From the NCBI GenBank assembly GCA_944323675.1, contig CALUTK010000002.1, forward strand, positions 1-63,754: 63,754 nt of DNA. The letters run 5' to 3'. Within the stretch, counting starts at the first letter, position 1. Every line of letters begins with the position of its first letter. The position numbers and the translations under genes are program-made. The notes under the pieces were generated by a model. It had not been told where the DNA came from. It did not search any database and saw only the letters and a program-made list of their open reading frames with translations. This DNA is from Candidatus Gastranaerophilales bacterium (lineage in GTDB: Bacteria; Cyanobacteriota; Vampirovibrionia; Gastranaerophilales; Gastranaerophilaceae). Of the stretch, positions 43,629-51,989 are shown piece by piece.

Positions 43629-45434
43629 ATGGAAAAAAACAACGAAACTTTGAGAGTGTTAAGACACTCAACATCTCACATTATGGCACAGGCTGTTCAG
43701 AAGCTCTTTCCTTCGGCAAAGTTGGCTATCGGACCTTCTACGGACACCGGTTTTTACTACGATTTCGATTTGACTGACGGGCATGCGTTTACGGAAGATG
43801 ACCTTCAAAAAATCGAAGATGAGATGAAAAACATCATTAAACAAAATCTTACTTTTGAAAGATACGTTATTCCTGATGTGGATAAACAGATTGCGGAATT
43901 TAAGGCTGAGGGCGAAATCTACAAGGCTGAACTTCTTGAAGAACACAGAAACGATAATCCAACCCTGTATCTTACAAAAGATAAAGACGGAAATGTGTTG
44001 TTTAACGACCTTTGCGCAGGTCCGCATATTCCAAATACTTCATATATTAAAGGTAACGCAATTAAGTTATTAAAAGTTGCAGGCGCATACTGGCGCGGTA
44101 ATGAGAAAAATAAAATGCTCCAGAGAATTTATGCAACAGCGTTCTGGACAAAAGAAGATTTAGCCGATTATCTGCATTTTCTCGAAGAAGCAGAAAAACG
44201 CGACCACAGAAAACTCGGTGCAAAACTTGATTTATTCTCCGTAAGAGAAGAAATCGGCGGCGGGCTTGTTTTGTGGCATCCTAATCTTGCTGTTGTAAGA
44301 GAAGAAATTGAAAATTACTGGAGAACAGAGCACAGAAAACGCGGTTATGTAATTGTTAATACTCCGCAGATTGCAAAATCAAAACTCTGGGAATTATCAG
44401 GCCATATTGACCACTATAAGGAAAATATGTTCTTTATACAAAAAGATAATGAAGAGGATGAACAATATATCGTAAAACCTATGAATTGTCCTTTCCATAT
44501 TTTGATTTATCAGGCAAACAGATACTCATACCGCTCATTACCTTTAAGAATGGCAGAACTCGGTACTGTTTACAGAAAAGAAAAATCAGGTGCACTCTCA
44601 GGCTTAACACGTGTTCAAGGGTTCACTCAGGATGATGCTCATATTTTCTGTACTCCGGAACAGCTGGTTGATGAAATCAACGAAATTATTGATTTTGTCG
44701 CTGATACAATGGAAATGTTTAACATGAAATTTGATGTTGAACTTTCAACACGTCCTGAAAGCTTTGTCGGAGAAATAGAAAACTGGAACAGAGCTGAAGC
44801 CGGCTTAAAAGAAGCAATGGAACGCCGCGGTATGAAATACGAAATTAATGAAGGCGACGGAGCCTTCTACGGGCCGAAAATCGACTTCAAGGTAAAAGAT
44901 GCAATCGGCAGAACATGGCAGTGCGCAACTATTCAGCTTGACTTTAACCTCCCTGAAAGATTTGGTATCAAATATCAGGATAAAGACGGTCAGATGAAAA
45001 CTCCTGTTATGCTTCACCGTGTAATATTCGGTTCTATGGAAAGATTCCATGGCATCTTAATTGAACATTATGCGGGTGCATTCCCTACATGGCTTGCGCC
45101 GACACAGGTTGCAATCGTTCCTATCAGCAACGAAAAACACGCTGATTTTGCTGCGGAAGTTTACAAAAAAATGCGCGCAGCAGGCATAAGAGCAAAACTC
45201 GACGATCGCTCAGAATCTATGAACTACAAAATCAGAGAAAGCCTGCAGGATAAGAAAATCCCTTACGTTGTCGTAATCGGCGATAAAGAAATTGAGGCAA
45301 ATTCTGTAGCCGTTCGTGCCCGCGGTATCGGTCAGGTAGGAACTATGGGCGTTGATGAATTCATCTCAAAAATTGAATCTGAAATCCATGCCCGTAAAGC
45401 AGAATCTTTTGCAAAAGATCTGGTTAAGGCATAA
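43629..45434 (+). CDS. thrS: Threonyl-tRNA synthetase without the N-terminal TGS domain
   Basis: Charges tRNA-Thr. The protein begins directly at the editing domain: LRHSTSHIMAQAVQKLFP (His13, His17) with DLCAGPHIP as its Cys/His partner. The class II catalytic core follows (MNCPFHILIYQ, YRKEKSGALSGLTRVQGFTQDD) and the anticodon-binding domain at the end. With 601 residues it lacks the roughly 60-residue N-terminal TGS (N1) domain of the E. coli enzyme. In-frame stop codons upstream exclude a missed extension. Cyanobacterial ThrRS are, from memory, also near 600 residues. Confidence 0.97.
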   Translation: MEKNNETLRVLRHSTSHIMAQAVQKLFPSAKLAIGPSTDTGFYYDFDLTDGHAFTEDDLQKIEDEMKNIIKQNLTFERYVIPDVDKQIAEFKAEGEIYKAELLEEHRNDNPTLYLTKDKDGNVLFNDLCAGPHIPNTSYIKGNAIKLLKVAGAYWRGNEKNKMLQRIYATAFWTKEDLADYLHFLEEAEKRDHRKLGAKLDLFSVREEIGGGLVLWHPNLAVVREEIENYWRTEHRKRGYVIVNTPQIAKSKLWELSGHIDHYKENMFFIQKDNEEDEQYIVKPMNCPFHILIYQANRYSYRSLPLRMAELGTVYRKEKSGALSGLTRVQGFTQDDAHIFCTPEQLVDEINEIIDFVADTMEMFNMKFDVELSTRPESFVGEIENWNRAEAGLKEAMERRGMKYEINEGDGAFYGPKIDFKVKDAIGRTWQCATIQLDFNLPERFGIKYQDKDGQMKTPVMLHRVIFGSMERFHGILIEHYAGAFPTWLAPTQVAIVPISNEKHADFAAEVYKKMRAAGIRAKLDDRSESMNYKIRESLQDKKIPYVVVIGDKEIEANSVAVRARGIGQVGTMGVDEFISKIESEIHARKAESFAKDLVKA

Positions 45435-45481
45435 AATTACAGATAACATCGGTTATACAAACTGATTGAAATAGAATTATG

Positions 45482-45510
45482 CAGGGTGTGTCAAAACGAT
45501 ACACCCTGTT
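45482..45510 (+). terminator. Intrinsic terminator of thrS
   Basis: CAGGGTGT (45482-45489) and ACACCCTG (45501-45508) form an 8-bp stem, followed by TTACTTT. It lies 48 bp after the thrS stop codon. Confidence 0.8.
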
Positions 45511-45588
45511 ACTTTAGGAATGAGCGGCCGCCGCTTTAACGCATAAAAATCTATTTCAAACTTGCTGCCCATTTAACGGCATATATGT

Positions 45589-45594
45589 TATAAT
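45589..45594 (+). promoter_or_regulatory. Extended -10 box 6 bp before the ICMT-like ATG
   Basis: TGTTATAAT (hexamer 45589-45594), then CATCTT, then ATG at 45601. There is no ribosome binding site. The extended TG motif can compensate for the missing -35. Confidence 0.55.
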
Positions 45595-45600
45595 CATCTT

Positions 45601-46086
45601 ATGCTTGAATGGTTAAAAACAATTTTGTTATTGCCCTTTAATGTAGTGGTAACCATACCTTGTTTCATATTATATTTTTCCGGTTATCATTACAACTCGC
45701 CGAATATAAAATATTTAATTGCCGGCATTCTATTGCTGAGTGCAGGTTTATTTCTGGCCGGCTGGACAATGGTATTGTTTAATAATGTCGGCAAAGGCAC
45801 ATTAGCCCCCTGGAATCCTCCTGAAAATCTTGTTGTAAAAGGACCTTATTGCTATGTCAGAAATCCTATGATTATTGGAGTTTTACTGGTTTTAATCTCC
45901 GAATATTTTCTTTTAAATGCTATTGAAATATTATGGTGGACAGTTTTGTTTTTTATAATAAACAATATTTATTTTTACGTTTTTGAGGAACGTCAGCTTG
46001 AAAATAGATTCGGAGAAGAATATAAAAAATACAAAAAGAATGTGCCTATGTGGATTCCACGATTCACCCCTTGGAAATCTCAATAA
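45601..46086 (+). CDS. Isoprenylcysteine carboxyl methyltransferase/phospholipid N-methyltransferase-like membrane protein
   Basis: A 161-residue membrane protein with four or five hydrophobic segments. The C-terminal signature GPYCYVRNPMIIGVLL near residues 82-97 and FEERQLENRFGEEYKKYKKNVP near 124-145 are the SAM-binding pattern of the ICMT/PEMT superfamily. Bacterial members methylate lipids or have unknown substrates; protein prenylation is not implied. The mRNA is probably leaderless, since TATAAT ends 6 bp before the ATG. It is convergent with the orphan at 46158, with a shared terminator. Confidence 0.8.
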   Translation: MLEWLKTILLLPFNVVVTIPCFILYFSGYHYNSPNIKYLIAGILLLSAGLFLAGWTMVLFNNVGKGTLAPWNPPENLVVKGPYCYVRNPMIIGVLLVLISEYFLLNAIEILWWTVLFFIINNIYFYVFEERQLENRFGEEYKKYKKNVPMWIPRFTPWKSQ

Positions 46087-46102
46087 GATTCCACCTTAAT
46101 AA

Positions 46103-46138
46103 AAATCCCCTCAATCTTAATGATTAAGAGGATTTTTA
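46103..46138. terminator. Intrinsic terminator, probably bidirectional
   Basis: AAAAATCCCCTCAATCTTAAT and ATTAAGAGGATTTTT pair imperfectly over about 14 bp. It lies between two convergent genes and has A/T tracts on both sides. Confidence 0.75.
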
Positions 46139-46157
46139 ATTATTAAAACAGTTCTGA

Positions 46158-46574
46158 TTAATCGAAATCAAAATAAAGTGTTGAACCGGTTTTGCCGTAT
46201 AATCCGTAAACTTTTTCGTCAGGATCGTATTTCACTGTAACACCGAGTTCTTTTTGAAGCGCTTTATTTGTCCTGAGAGCTTCTAAATCAGAGAGTGTCA
46301 GTTTTTCACCTTTTTTGTCATTTTTATCAGCTTTTCGTAAAGCATCAAAGATTAAATAATTTGATGAATTAAGATTCAGTGCTCTTTCTTTTGTCGGGGT
46401 GTTTTTGTTTCCCCATTTATATAAATTTGTAACTTTACCGTCCTGTACAAGAGTTTTTACGTCATTATTTTTCATTTCTCCTGCACCTTTATAGTTCCGG
46501 ATTGTAACGTTACCGTCAATCTTTACATTAAATGTGTTTCCCTGTGCCTTGTTTGCAACTGTTAAATCGCCCAT
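46158..46574 (-). CDS. Orphan 138-residue protein, function unknown
   Basis: Not recognised. It is soluble and polar: N-terminal strand-rich part (TFNVKIDGNVTIRNYKG), a helical middle (LIFDALRKADKND) and LTLSDLEALRTNKALQKELG before a strand-like tail (VYGLYGKTGSTLYFDFD). The DKNDKKGEKLTLSDLE stretch resembles a degraded EF-hand loop but the spacing is wrong. GGAGGA precedes the start. It ends at a terminator shared with the membrane methyltransferase-like gene. The promoter region is separated by about 130 bp from the divergent nucleotidyltransferase. Confidence 0.65.
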   Translation of the reverse strand: MGDLTVANKAQGNTFNVKIDGNVTIRNYKGAGEMKNNDVKTLVQDGKVTNLYKWGNKNTPTKERALNLNSSNYLIFDALRKADKNDKKGEKLTLSDLEALRTNKALQKELGVTVKYDPDEKVYGLYGKTGSTLYFDFD

Positions 46575-46706
46575 AATAATCCTCCGTTTCCCTTGTATAT
46601 AAAAAGAGTTTTTATTTTAAAAAATTGCCTGAATATTTCCTTGTCGTTACATTTATTTACAAATTTCATCTTGTAGTATAATTTATATAGAAAGGGAGAG
46701 TAAACA

Positions 46707-47489
46707 GTGGACAGGGTATTTGATTCTATAATAGACGAATTTAAGCAGTTTCCTCAGGTTGAAGCAATTGCAACAGGAGGGTCTCAAAAAGCAAAAACTG
46801 CGGATAGAATGTCGGATATTGATACGTACGTTTTTGTTGAGAGGGATATTCCTGTTGAGGATAGGTTGAAGCTGATAAAGAAATATTCAACTAAATACGA
46901 GGCAGGATGTGAATATTTCGGATCGGGGGATGAATTTTGGATTGATAAAATGAACCGGCAGTTAGACGTTATGTATATTAATAAAAAATGGATGGAAGAT
47001 ACTGTTGAAAATATCTGGTTTAAGCATTATTCCTCAAATGGTTACACTACATGCTTTCTTTTTACCTTGAAAAATTGTGAGATTTTTTATGATAGAAACG
47101 GATGGCTTGCAGAGTTAAAGAAACAATTAGACACCCCGTATCCTGAAGAATTAAGGCAAAATATAATAAAAAGAAACTTAATGCTTTTAAAAGATAAGCC
47201 CTTTGCCTCTTATTATGAGCAGATTGAAAAAGCTGTTGTACGAGGTGATATAAATAGTGTAAACCACAGGATTTCAGCATTTATGGCGAGTTACTTTGAT
47301 ATAATATTTGCCAATAACGGACTGCTGCATCCTGGTGAGAAAAAACTTGTAAAATATGCTGCGGAACATTGTAAAAACCTACCAGAAGATTTCGACGAAA
47401 ATATCAATAAACTACTAACACAGCCTAATCCTGAAACATTAGAAATTCTGGATGATATGGTTTATAAATTAAAAAAAAGTTTATTGTAA
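46707..47489 (+). CDS. Nucleotidyltransferase with DUF4037-like C-terminal domain
   Basis: A 260-residue protein. The nucleotidyltransferase motif is ATGGSQKAKTADRMSDIDTY near 22-41 (GGS..., DxD-type SDID), with a third acidic residue in RQLDVMYI near 89. The C-terminal half is helical (ISAFMASYFDIIFANNGL), as in DUF4037/aminoglycoside adenylyltransferase-like proteins. The GTG start at 46707 is supported by AAAGGGAGAG at good spacing. Possible activities are adenylylation of a small molecule or of protein; the substrate is unknown. Confidence 0.75.
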   Translation: MDRVFDSIIDEFKQFPQVEAIATGGSQKAKTADRMSDIDTYVFVERDIPVEDRLKLIKKYSTKYEAGCEYFGSGDEFWIDKMNRQLDVMYINKKWMEDTVENIWFKHYSSNGYTTCFLFTLKNCEIFYDRNGWLAELKKQLDTPYPEELRQNIIKRNLMLLKDKPFASYYEQIEKAVVRGDINSVNHRISAFMASYFDIIFANNGLLHPGEKKLVKYAAEHCKNLPEDFDENINKLLTQPNPETLEILDDMVYKLKKSLL

Positions 47490-47600
47490 ATGTTTACATA
47501 TGTAAATGTTTGGCAATAAAAGATAAAAATTTGTCAATTTTTAATTTTTTATGATTTTATAGTTATCAGGTAGTTTAAAAATTTTTGAAAGGAAGTTTCA

Positions 47601-48404
47601 ATGGAAAAAATTAGTCCGGTTAGTACCAATTTGTTATATAATTATAAATCACAGCAGAATAACAATTCTATTGAAAATAAAAATACCGGTTATACTACGG
47701 CTCCGGAAATTCTTAAAAAAGATACAGCAGATGCAGTTAAAGCATATGCGTTTGTCCGGCCGCCTAAAAAACAACCTATTGAAAAAGAAGCCCAAAATTT
47801 TGATGAATATAAAGCTTTCTTAATAAATCAGGGGAAAGTTGAAGGTAAGGATTTTAAAATTGAACAGGATAAAGGGTCTGAAATTATATTGTTAAAGAAT
47901 GACAAACCGGTTAAAGAATTTGTATATGAGAATTCCGGAGATTCAAAAGGCAAACTGGTTGAGTATAGAGAAATAGCTTATCCATTGGAATTTCCTTCGG
48001 TTGAAAATAAAGGTTCCGCATTAAAATCAATACAAACCGTATACGGCGCAGACAGTAAATTCCATTTTAGAACCGTCTACTATTCAGCCGAAAATTCTCC
48101 TTACAAGAATGAGAATGTTAACGCAAACACAAAATCTTCTGATTTTAAAAAGTATTTAAAAGATAATAATATAAAATTTGCGGCAGATATTGATGTTTCA
48201 GACAACGTGATTATTCATAAATATACAACGTTTGATCCGGCATCTTCTCAAGTTGTAGAATATGAATTCTTTGAAGGTGAAGACGGTAAGCCTATTTCTG
48301 TACATAAAACATTTATAGATAAGGATGGAAATGCTGATTCTGCAATATATTTTGATGAATCAACAACATCATACACAGAATACACTGACCATCTTATATA
48401 TTAG
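47601..48404 (+). CDS. Orphan secreted-type beta-repeat protein, function unknown
   Basis: Not recognised; 267 residues without signal peptide. The N-terminal 60 residues are disordered and Asn/Ser-rich (MEKISPVSTNLLYNYKSQ). The C-terminal half shows repeated short strand patterns ending in Tyr/Asp turns (VEYEFFEGEDGKPISVHKTF, FIDKDGNADSAIYFDE), similar in style to the middle region of the calpain-domain protein at 59592 (TTFYEADGETPAYYM). AGGAAG precedes the start. It is convergent with the 48401 gene by 4 bp and its role is unknown. Confidence 0.65.
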   Translation: MEKISPVSTNLLYNYKSQQNNNSIENKNTGYTTAPEILKKDTADAVKAYAFVRPPKKQPIEKEAQNFDEYKAFLINQGKVEGKDFKIEQDKGSEIILLKNDKPVKEFVYENSGDSKGKLVEYREIAYPLEFPSVENKGSALKSIQTVYGADSKFHFRTVYYSAENSPYKNENVNANTKSSDFKKYLKDNNIKFAADIDVSDNVIIHKYTTFDPASSQVVEYEFFEGEDGKPISVHKTFIDKDGNADSAIYFDESTTSYTEYTDHLIY

Positions 48405-49084
48405 TCATATTGAGACACAGGGTTTGCAAAATCCTGCAAAATCTGAGCGCACCAGGTTATAATCTGTGAATATAATGAATCTAAGTCTGATTTTTGTATA
48501 TTTTCAGGTGACTTCATGCTATTCAATAAGATTTCTTTGTCAGGATTATCCAGATACTGCAAAAGTGCTTTCTTTGCCGGAATATATTTATTATTCTCAA
48601 TAAAGTATTTTGCCTGCAGAATAAAGAAGGTTGTTTTATAAAGTGATACAAGATTTTCCTGAGGAGTTTTTGAATGAAGGTAAGAATGTATTGCGCTATG
48701 ATACAGGTTTTCTGCGGATATTTTTACTGAAAGCTTTATGTCATCTATTGATGGCGGGCCTATAACAGCAGAAAGAGTTCCAAAAACAGGTTTTGTATCA
48801 TAGAAAAATTGAAAAATATCCTGTTTTGACCAATTTTGTATTTCTTTTTTACCGCTGATAAATCCGCAGAATTTTTCGTTTTCCGGAAATTCGTCAAGGA
48901 TATTTTTATAAGTTTTCAAATCTTCAAAGGTGAGCTTATCAAGTATAACAACAAGGTCAATGTCGCTGTTGGCGGTGGCTTCTCCCCGTGCATAGCTTCC
49001 CTGCAGCCCGAAAAATAATAAATTTTCTCCGAAGCTGTCAGTTAATTTGTCTTTAAGTTTTTCAAGCAGGTTATTAATATACAT
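48401..49084 (-). CDS. MNT-type nucleotidyltransferase with helical C-terminal domain
   Basis: A 227-residue protein. The motif GLQGSYARGEATANSDIDLVV near 27-47 is the minimal-nucleotidyltransferase pattern (GSxARGE..SDxD). The C-terminal 110 residues are helical (SAENLYHSAIHSYLHSK, KTTFFILQAKYFIENNKY), compatible with a HEPN-like domain fused in one chain. In other bacteria MNT and HEPN are often separate toxin-antitoxin genes; here no separate partner is seen. GGAGG precedes the start. It is convergent with the orphan at 47601. Confidence 0.75.
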   Translation of the reverse strand: MYINNLLEKLKDKLTDSFGENLLFFGLQGSYARGEATANSDIDLVVILDKLTFEDLKTYKNILDEFPENEKFCGFISGKKEIQNWSKQDIFQFFYDTKPVFGTLSAVIGPPSIDDIKLSVKISAENLYHSAIHSYLHSKTPQENLVSLYKTTFFILQAKYFIENNKYIPAKKALLQYLDNPDKEILLNSMKSPENIQKSDLDSLYSQIITWCAQILQDFANPVSQYD

Positions 49085-49200
49085 TTTACCTCCGTAACAT
49101 TAATGATATCAGTCAACAGTTAATTTTATAACCACCCGTCGGATGAGAAAAGTTTAAGCCTTCTGATAAGATATTTTTGTAGAAAAATAAAGGAGAAAAT

Positions 49201-49506
49201 ATGTTCTATAATGTATTAAAAGTAAAAGATATGGTTGATTCAAAACATGAAGCTTCGGACAAAAAACTTTTGATGGAAAGCGGAGACAGCAGTCTTTATA
49301 TTATTGGTTTGAAGAAAGACGAAATCATTGATACACATACATCAATCTGTGATGCAGCGGTTTATGTTGTGGACGGAGAAATTGAACTTCACTTTGATGC
49401 GGAAAAATTTACCGTTAAAGAGGAGGAAATTCTTATGTTCAAAAAAGATACTCAGCACAAAGTGCTTGCCAAAAAGGACAGTAAATTTTTATTGATAAAA
49501 ATATAA
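49201..49506 (+). CDS. Small cupin-domain protein
   Basis: A 101-residue single-domain cupin. The strands and turn SICDAAVYVVDGEIELHF near 48-66 and FKKDTQHKVLAK near 80-92 match cupin motifs, including two His positions (THT near 46 and QHK near 86) that could bind a metal. AAAGGAGAAA precedes the start. Role unknown; small cupins of this type often bind sugars or act as sensors. It is followed by the repeat island. Confidence 0.85.
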   Translation: MFYNVLKVKDMVDSKHEASDKKLLMESGDSSLYIIGLKKDEIIDTHTSICDAAVYVVDGEIELHFDAEKFTVKEEEILMFKKDTQHKVLAKKDSKFLLIKI

Positions 49507-50404
49507 AGAGACGTAAAAGCAGACAAAAGCACGGCTTTTTAGTGCCATTCCGGCGACTACCGGGTTGGCAGAGTCGATACACATAAGTGTCATTTTGCAT
49601 AATAAAAAATGCTATTACGATATAAGGGAATAGGCTAGTGAGCAAAAGGCACTAGACTGTTCCCTTTATAAATTTTATTTTATATGTTCATTTCTTTCTC
49701 TTTTATTGCGATTAAAAGAGAAAGAAACGAACCAAAGAAAGAGAAAAACGCAATCGTTTCCAGCGTCGCTGCGCGCCGCGGAATCAAATGGAAGTAGTTG
49801 AAGGCAGAGCCTTCAACCTTTTTTGCTCGCTATCGCGGCTACGCCGCACGCTCGCATGAAAACCCTCCGGCGCTTGGCGCCACCTCCCTTATAAGGGAGG
49901 TGAGGGGAAATTCAGCCCTGCCTGCCGGCAGGTTGCCGAACGTGCACGAAGTGCAATAGTGAGGCTGAAAGGTTGTAAAAACTTCTGTCATCCTGAATTT
50001 ATTTCAGAATCTCTGTTGGACAGAAGTTTTTACAACGACATCCATTCGGTCTTGCGCTGCGAAGCAGCGCTATTTAATAGCGTGTTTCTTTTTCTTGGCT
50101 GACATTCTTCTTAAGCTTGCTTGCCGCCGTTAAACGGGCACGCATACGCATAGCGTATGCTCCTGCCCTCTGGCGGCAATGCGCTTTTCATTGCAAAAAA
50201 GAAAAAGAATGTCAGTGCAGGGTTTGGGGCTGCACAAGCCCCATATATAAAATAGACTAGTGCCTTTTGCGCACTGGTCTATTCCCTTATGTAGAAAGCA
50301 TTTTTCTCTTGCTGGAGTGTTTTACGCCATTGCGGTCTACGACCCGCAATCGTAAAACTGTTGCATTACCTGTTGCTGCAATTCTGTATAGCTTGAAAAG
50401 CTTT
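49507..50404. repeat. 900-bp gene-free island of inverted repeats and hairpins
   Basis: No credible coding frame. Arms 49606-49665 and 50251-50306 are inverted repeats around AATAGACYAGTGC; the right arm is itself a hairpin. A perfect 18-bp stem joins 49972-49989 to 50019-50036. Smaller palindromes include TTCTTTCTCTTTTA/TAAAAGAGAAAGAA near 49690-49726 and CCTCCCTTATAAGGGAGG near 49886-49903. The segment 50187-50243 is an inverted copy of 40647-40703, and 50345-50402 resembles 9640-9690. It is a composite of several repeat families. Confidence 0.7.
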
Positions 50405-51949
50405 TTAGACACGGCTGTTTTCTTCCGCGTTAAATATTCTGTATTGCAGTGCCTGCATAAGGTGTGCCTGTTCAATGATGTCAGAGCCGTCAAGGTCTGC
50501 AATTGTTCTTGCAAGCTTTAGTATCCTGTCATAGCGTCTGCCTGATAACTGATATTTGACAATTGCGGCGCGAAGCATAGCGTCACATTCCGGTGCCGTT
50601 TTGCAGTATTTTTTGATTAGCTTTGGCGTAAGTTCAGAGTTTGTCAATATTCCATCATTTTTATAACGCTCTTTTTGCCGTTGTCTTGCGGCAATTACTC
50701 GTTTACGGATTTGGAAAGAAGGTTCTGATTCCGTGCGGTAATTTAAAAGTTCATCGGAAGTCAGCCGCGGAACTTCTATCTGCAAATCTATTCTGTCTAA
50801 AAGCGGCCCTGAAAGTTTTGCGAGATACCTGTTAATCTGAAATTCCGAACAGGAGCATTGTTTTTCTTTATCACCCAGATAGCCGCAAGGACACGGGTTC
50901 ATTGCTCCTAACAGCATAAATTTTGCCGGGTACTTTATTGAATGCTTAGTTCTTGAAATTACGATATCTCCGTCCTCTAATGGCTGTCTTAAAACTTCAA
51001 GGACATTGCGCGGAAATTCGACCATTTCATCTAAGAATAAAACTCCTCTATGGGCAAGCGTAATTTCTCCGGGTTTCGGGTTCGCGCCTCCACCTATAAT
51101 CCCGTTGGCAGACGCAGTATGATGCACCGGACGGAACGGCCTTTTACACATCAGCGGTGTGCTGTCTGAAAGCAGTCCGGAGATACTGTAAATTTTTGTG
51201 AGTTCAATAGCTTCTTCAAGTTCAAGCGGCGGTAAAATAGATGGCAGGCATTTTGCCATCATTGTTTTGCCTGAGCCGGGAGAACCCGTCATAAGGATAT
51301 TGTGTCCGCCGGCTGCCGCTATTTCAAGCGCTCGTTTTGCCTTCTGCTGACCTTTTACGTCTTTGAAATCATATATATATTCTTCTTGTGAATGTTCTTC
51401 AAGGTAATTCTTTATGTTAATTTTTGTTATGGGAAGCGGATTCTCTATAAAATGGTTAACCACATCCGTTAATGTTTCCGCGCCGTAGATATTAACCCCG
51501 TCTGCAAGTGCGGCTTCTTTTACATTCGCAGCCGGAACTATAACGTTATTTATCCCTGCTTCTTTAAACCCGAGAACAAGCGGCAGAACCCCTGTTATCC
51601 CTCGCAGGCTTCCGTCAAGCGAAAGTTCTCCGATAAAGCCGTAGTCTTTTATTTTTTCTTTATCTATTGCTTCTTCTTCCGCTAAAATTCCAACAGCTAT
51701 CGGTAAATCAAAATTCGTACCCTCTTTTTTTAAATCTGCAGGCGCAAGGTTTATTACAACTTTTTTATCAGGGAAGGTAAAATTAGAATTTTTTATGGCA
51801 GAACGAACCCTTGTCCGCGCCTCATTAACCGCAAGGTCAGGCAGCCCGACGATTGTAACTCCGGGGAGCGAATTTATTACATCCGTTTCAACGTCGACTA
51901 TGTATGCGTTTAATCCAATTACTGTTGCGGTATTAACTTTGTTTACCAT
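50405..51949 (-). CDS. YifB/ComM-family AAA+ ATPase (magnesium-chelatase-like)
   Basis: A 514-residue protein with an N-terminal Lon-type protease-like domain (VDVETDVINSLPGVTIVGLPD), a Mg-chelatase/MCM-like AAA domain with Walker A GSPGSGKTMM near 220 and Walker B LFLDEM near 300, and a Cys-rich segment NPCPCGYLGDKEKQCSCSEF near 352-371. Homologs such as ComM act as branch-migration helicases in natural transformation. The mRNA may be leaderless (TATAAT ends 6 bp before the ATG). Divergent from a GT9 gene 40 bp away. The 3' end meets the repeat island. Confidence 0.92.
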   Translation of the reverse strand: MVNKVNTATVIGLNAYIVDVETDVINSLPGVTIVGLPDLAVNEARTRVRSAIKNSNFTFPDKKVVINLAPADLKKEGTNFDLPIAVGILAEEEAIDKEKIKDYGFIGELSLDGSLRGITGVLPLVLGFKEAGINNVIVPAANVKEAALADGVNIYGAETLTDVVNHFIENPLPITKINIKNYLEEHSQEEYIYDFKDVKGQQKAKRALEIAAAGGHNILMTGSPGSGKTMMAKCLPSILPPLELEEAIELTKIYSISGLLSDSTPLMCKRPFRPVHHTASANGIIGGGANPKPGEITLAHRGVLFLDEMVEFPRNVLEVLRQPLEDGDIVISRTKHSIKYPAKFMLLGAMNPCPCGYLGDKEKQCSCSEFQINRYLAKLSGPLLDRIDLQIEVPRLTSDELLNYRTESEPSFQIRKRVIAARQRQKERYKNDGILTNSELTPKLIKKYCKTAPECDAMLRAAIVKYQLSGRRYDRILKLARTIADLDGSDIIEQAHLMQALQYRIFNAEENSRV

Positions 51950-51955
51950 AAATTA

Positions 51956-51961
51956 ATTATA
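51956..51961 (-). promoter_or_regulatory. -10 box 6 bp before the yifB/comM ATG
   Basis: TATAAT (51961-51956), TAATTT, then ATG at 51949 on the minus strand. There is no ribosome binding site. The divergent GT9 -10 box lies only 16 bp away, so the two promoters must overlap. Confidence 0.55.
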
Positions 51962-51977
51962 CAACAAATTTTTGTAT

Positions 51978-51983
51978 TATAAT
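51978..51983 (+). promoter_or_regulatory. -10 box 6 bp before the GT9 ATG
   Basis: TATAAT (51978-51983), AATCTT, then ATG at 51990. There is no ribosome binding site. It is divergent from and overlaps the yifB promoter. Confidence 0.55.
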
Positions 51984-51989
51984 AATCTT

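Noticed and set aside
46158-46574. EF-hand in the 138-residue orphan (DKNDKKGEKLTLSDLE)
   Set aside because: The glycine is one position late and the loop does not have the canonical 12-residue spacing.
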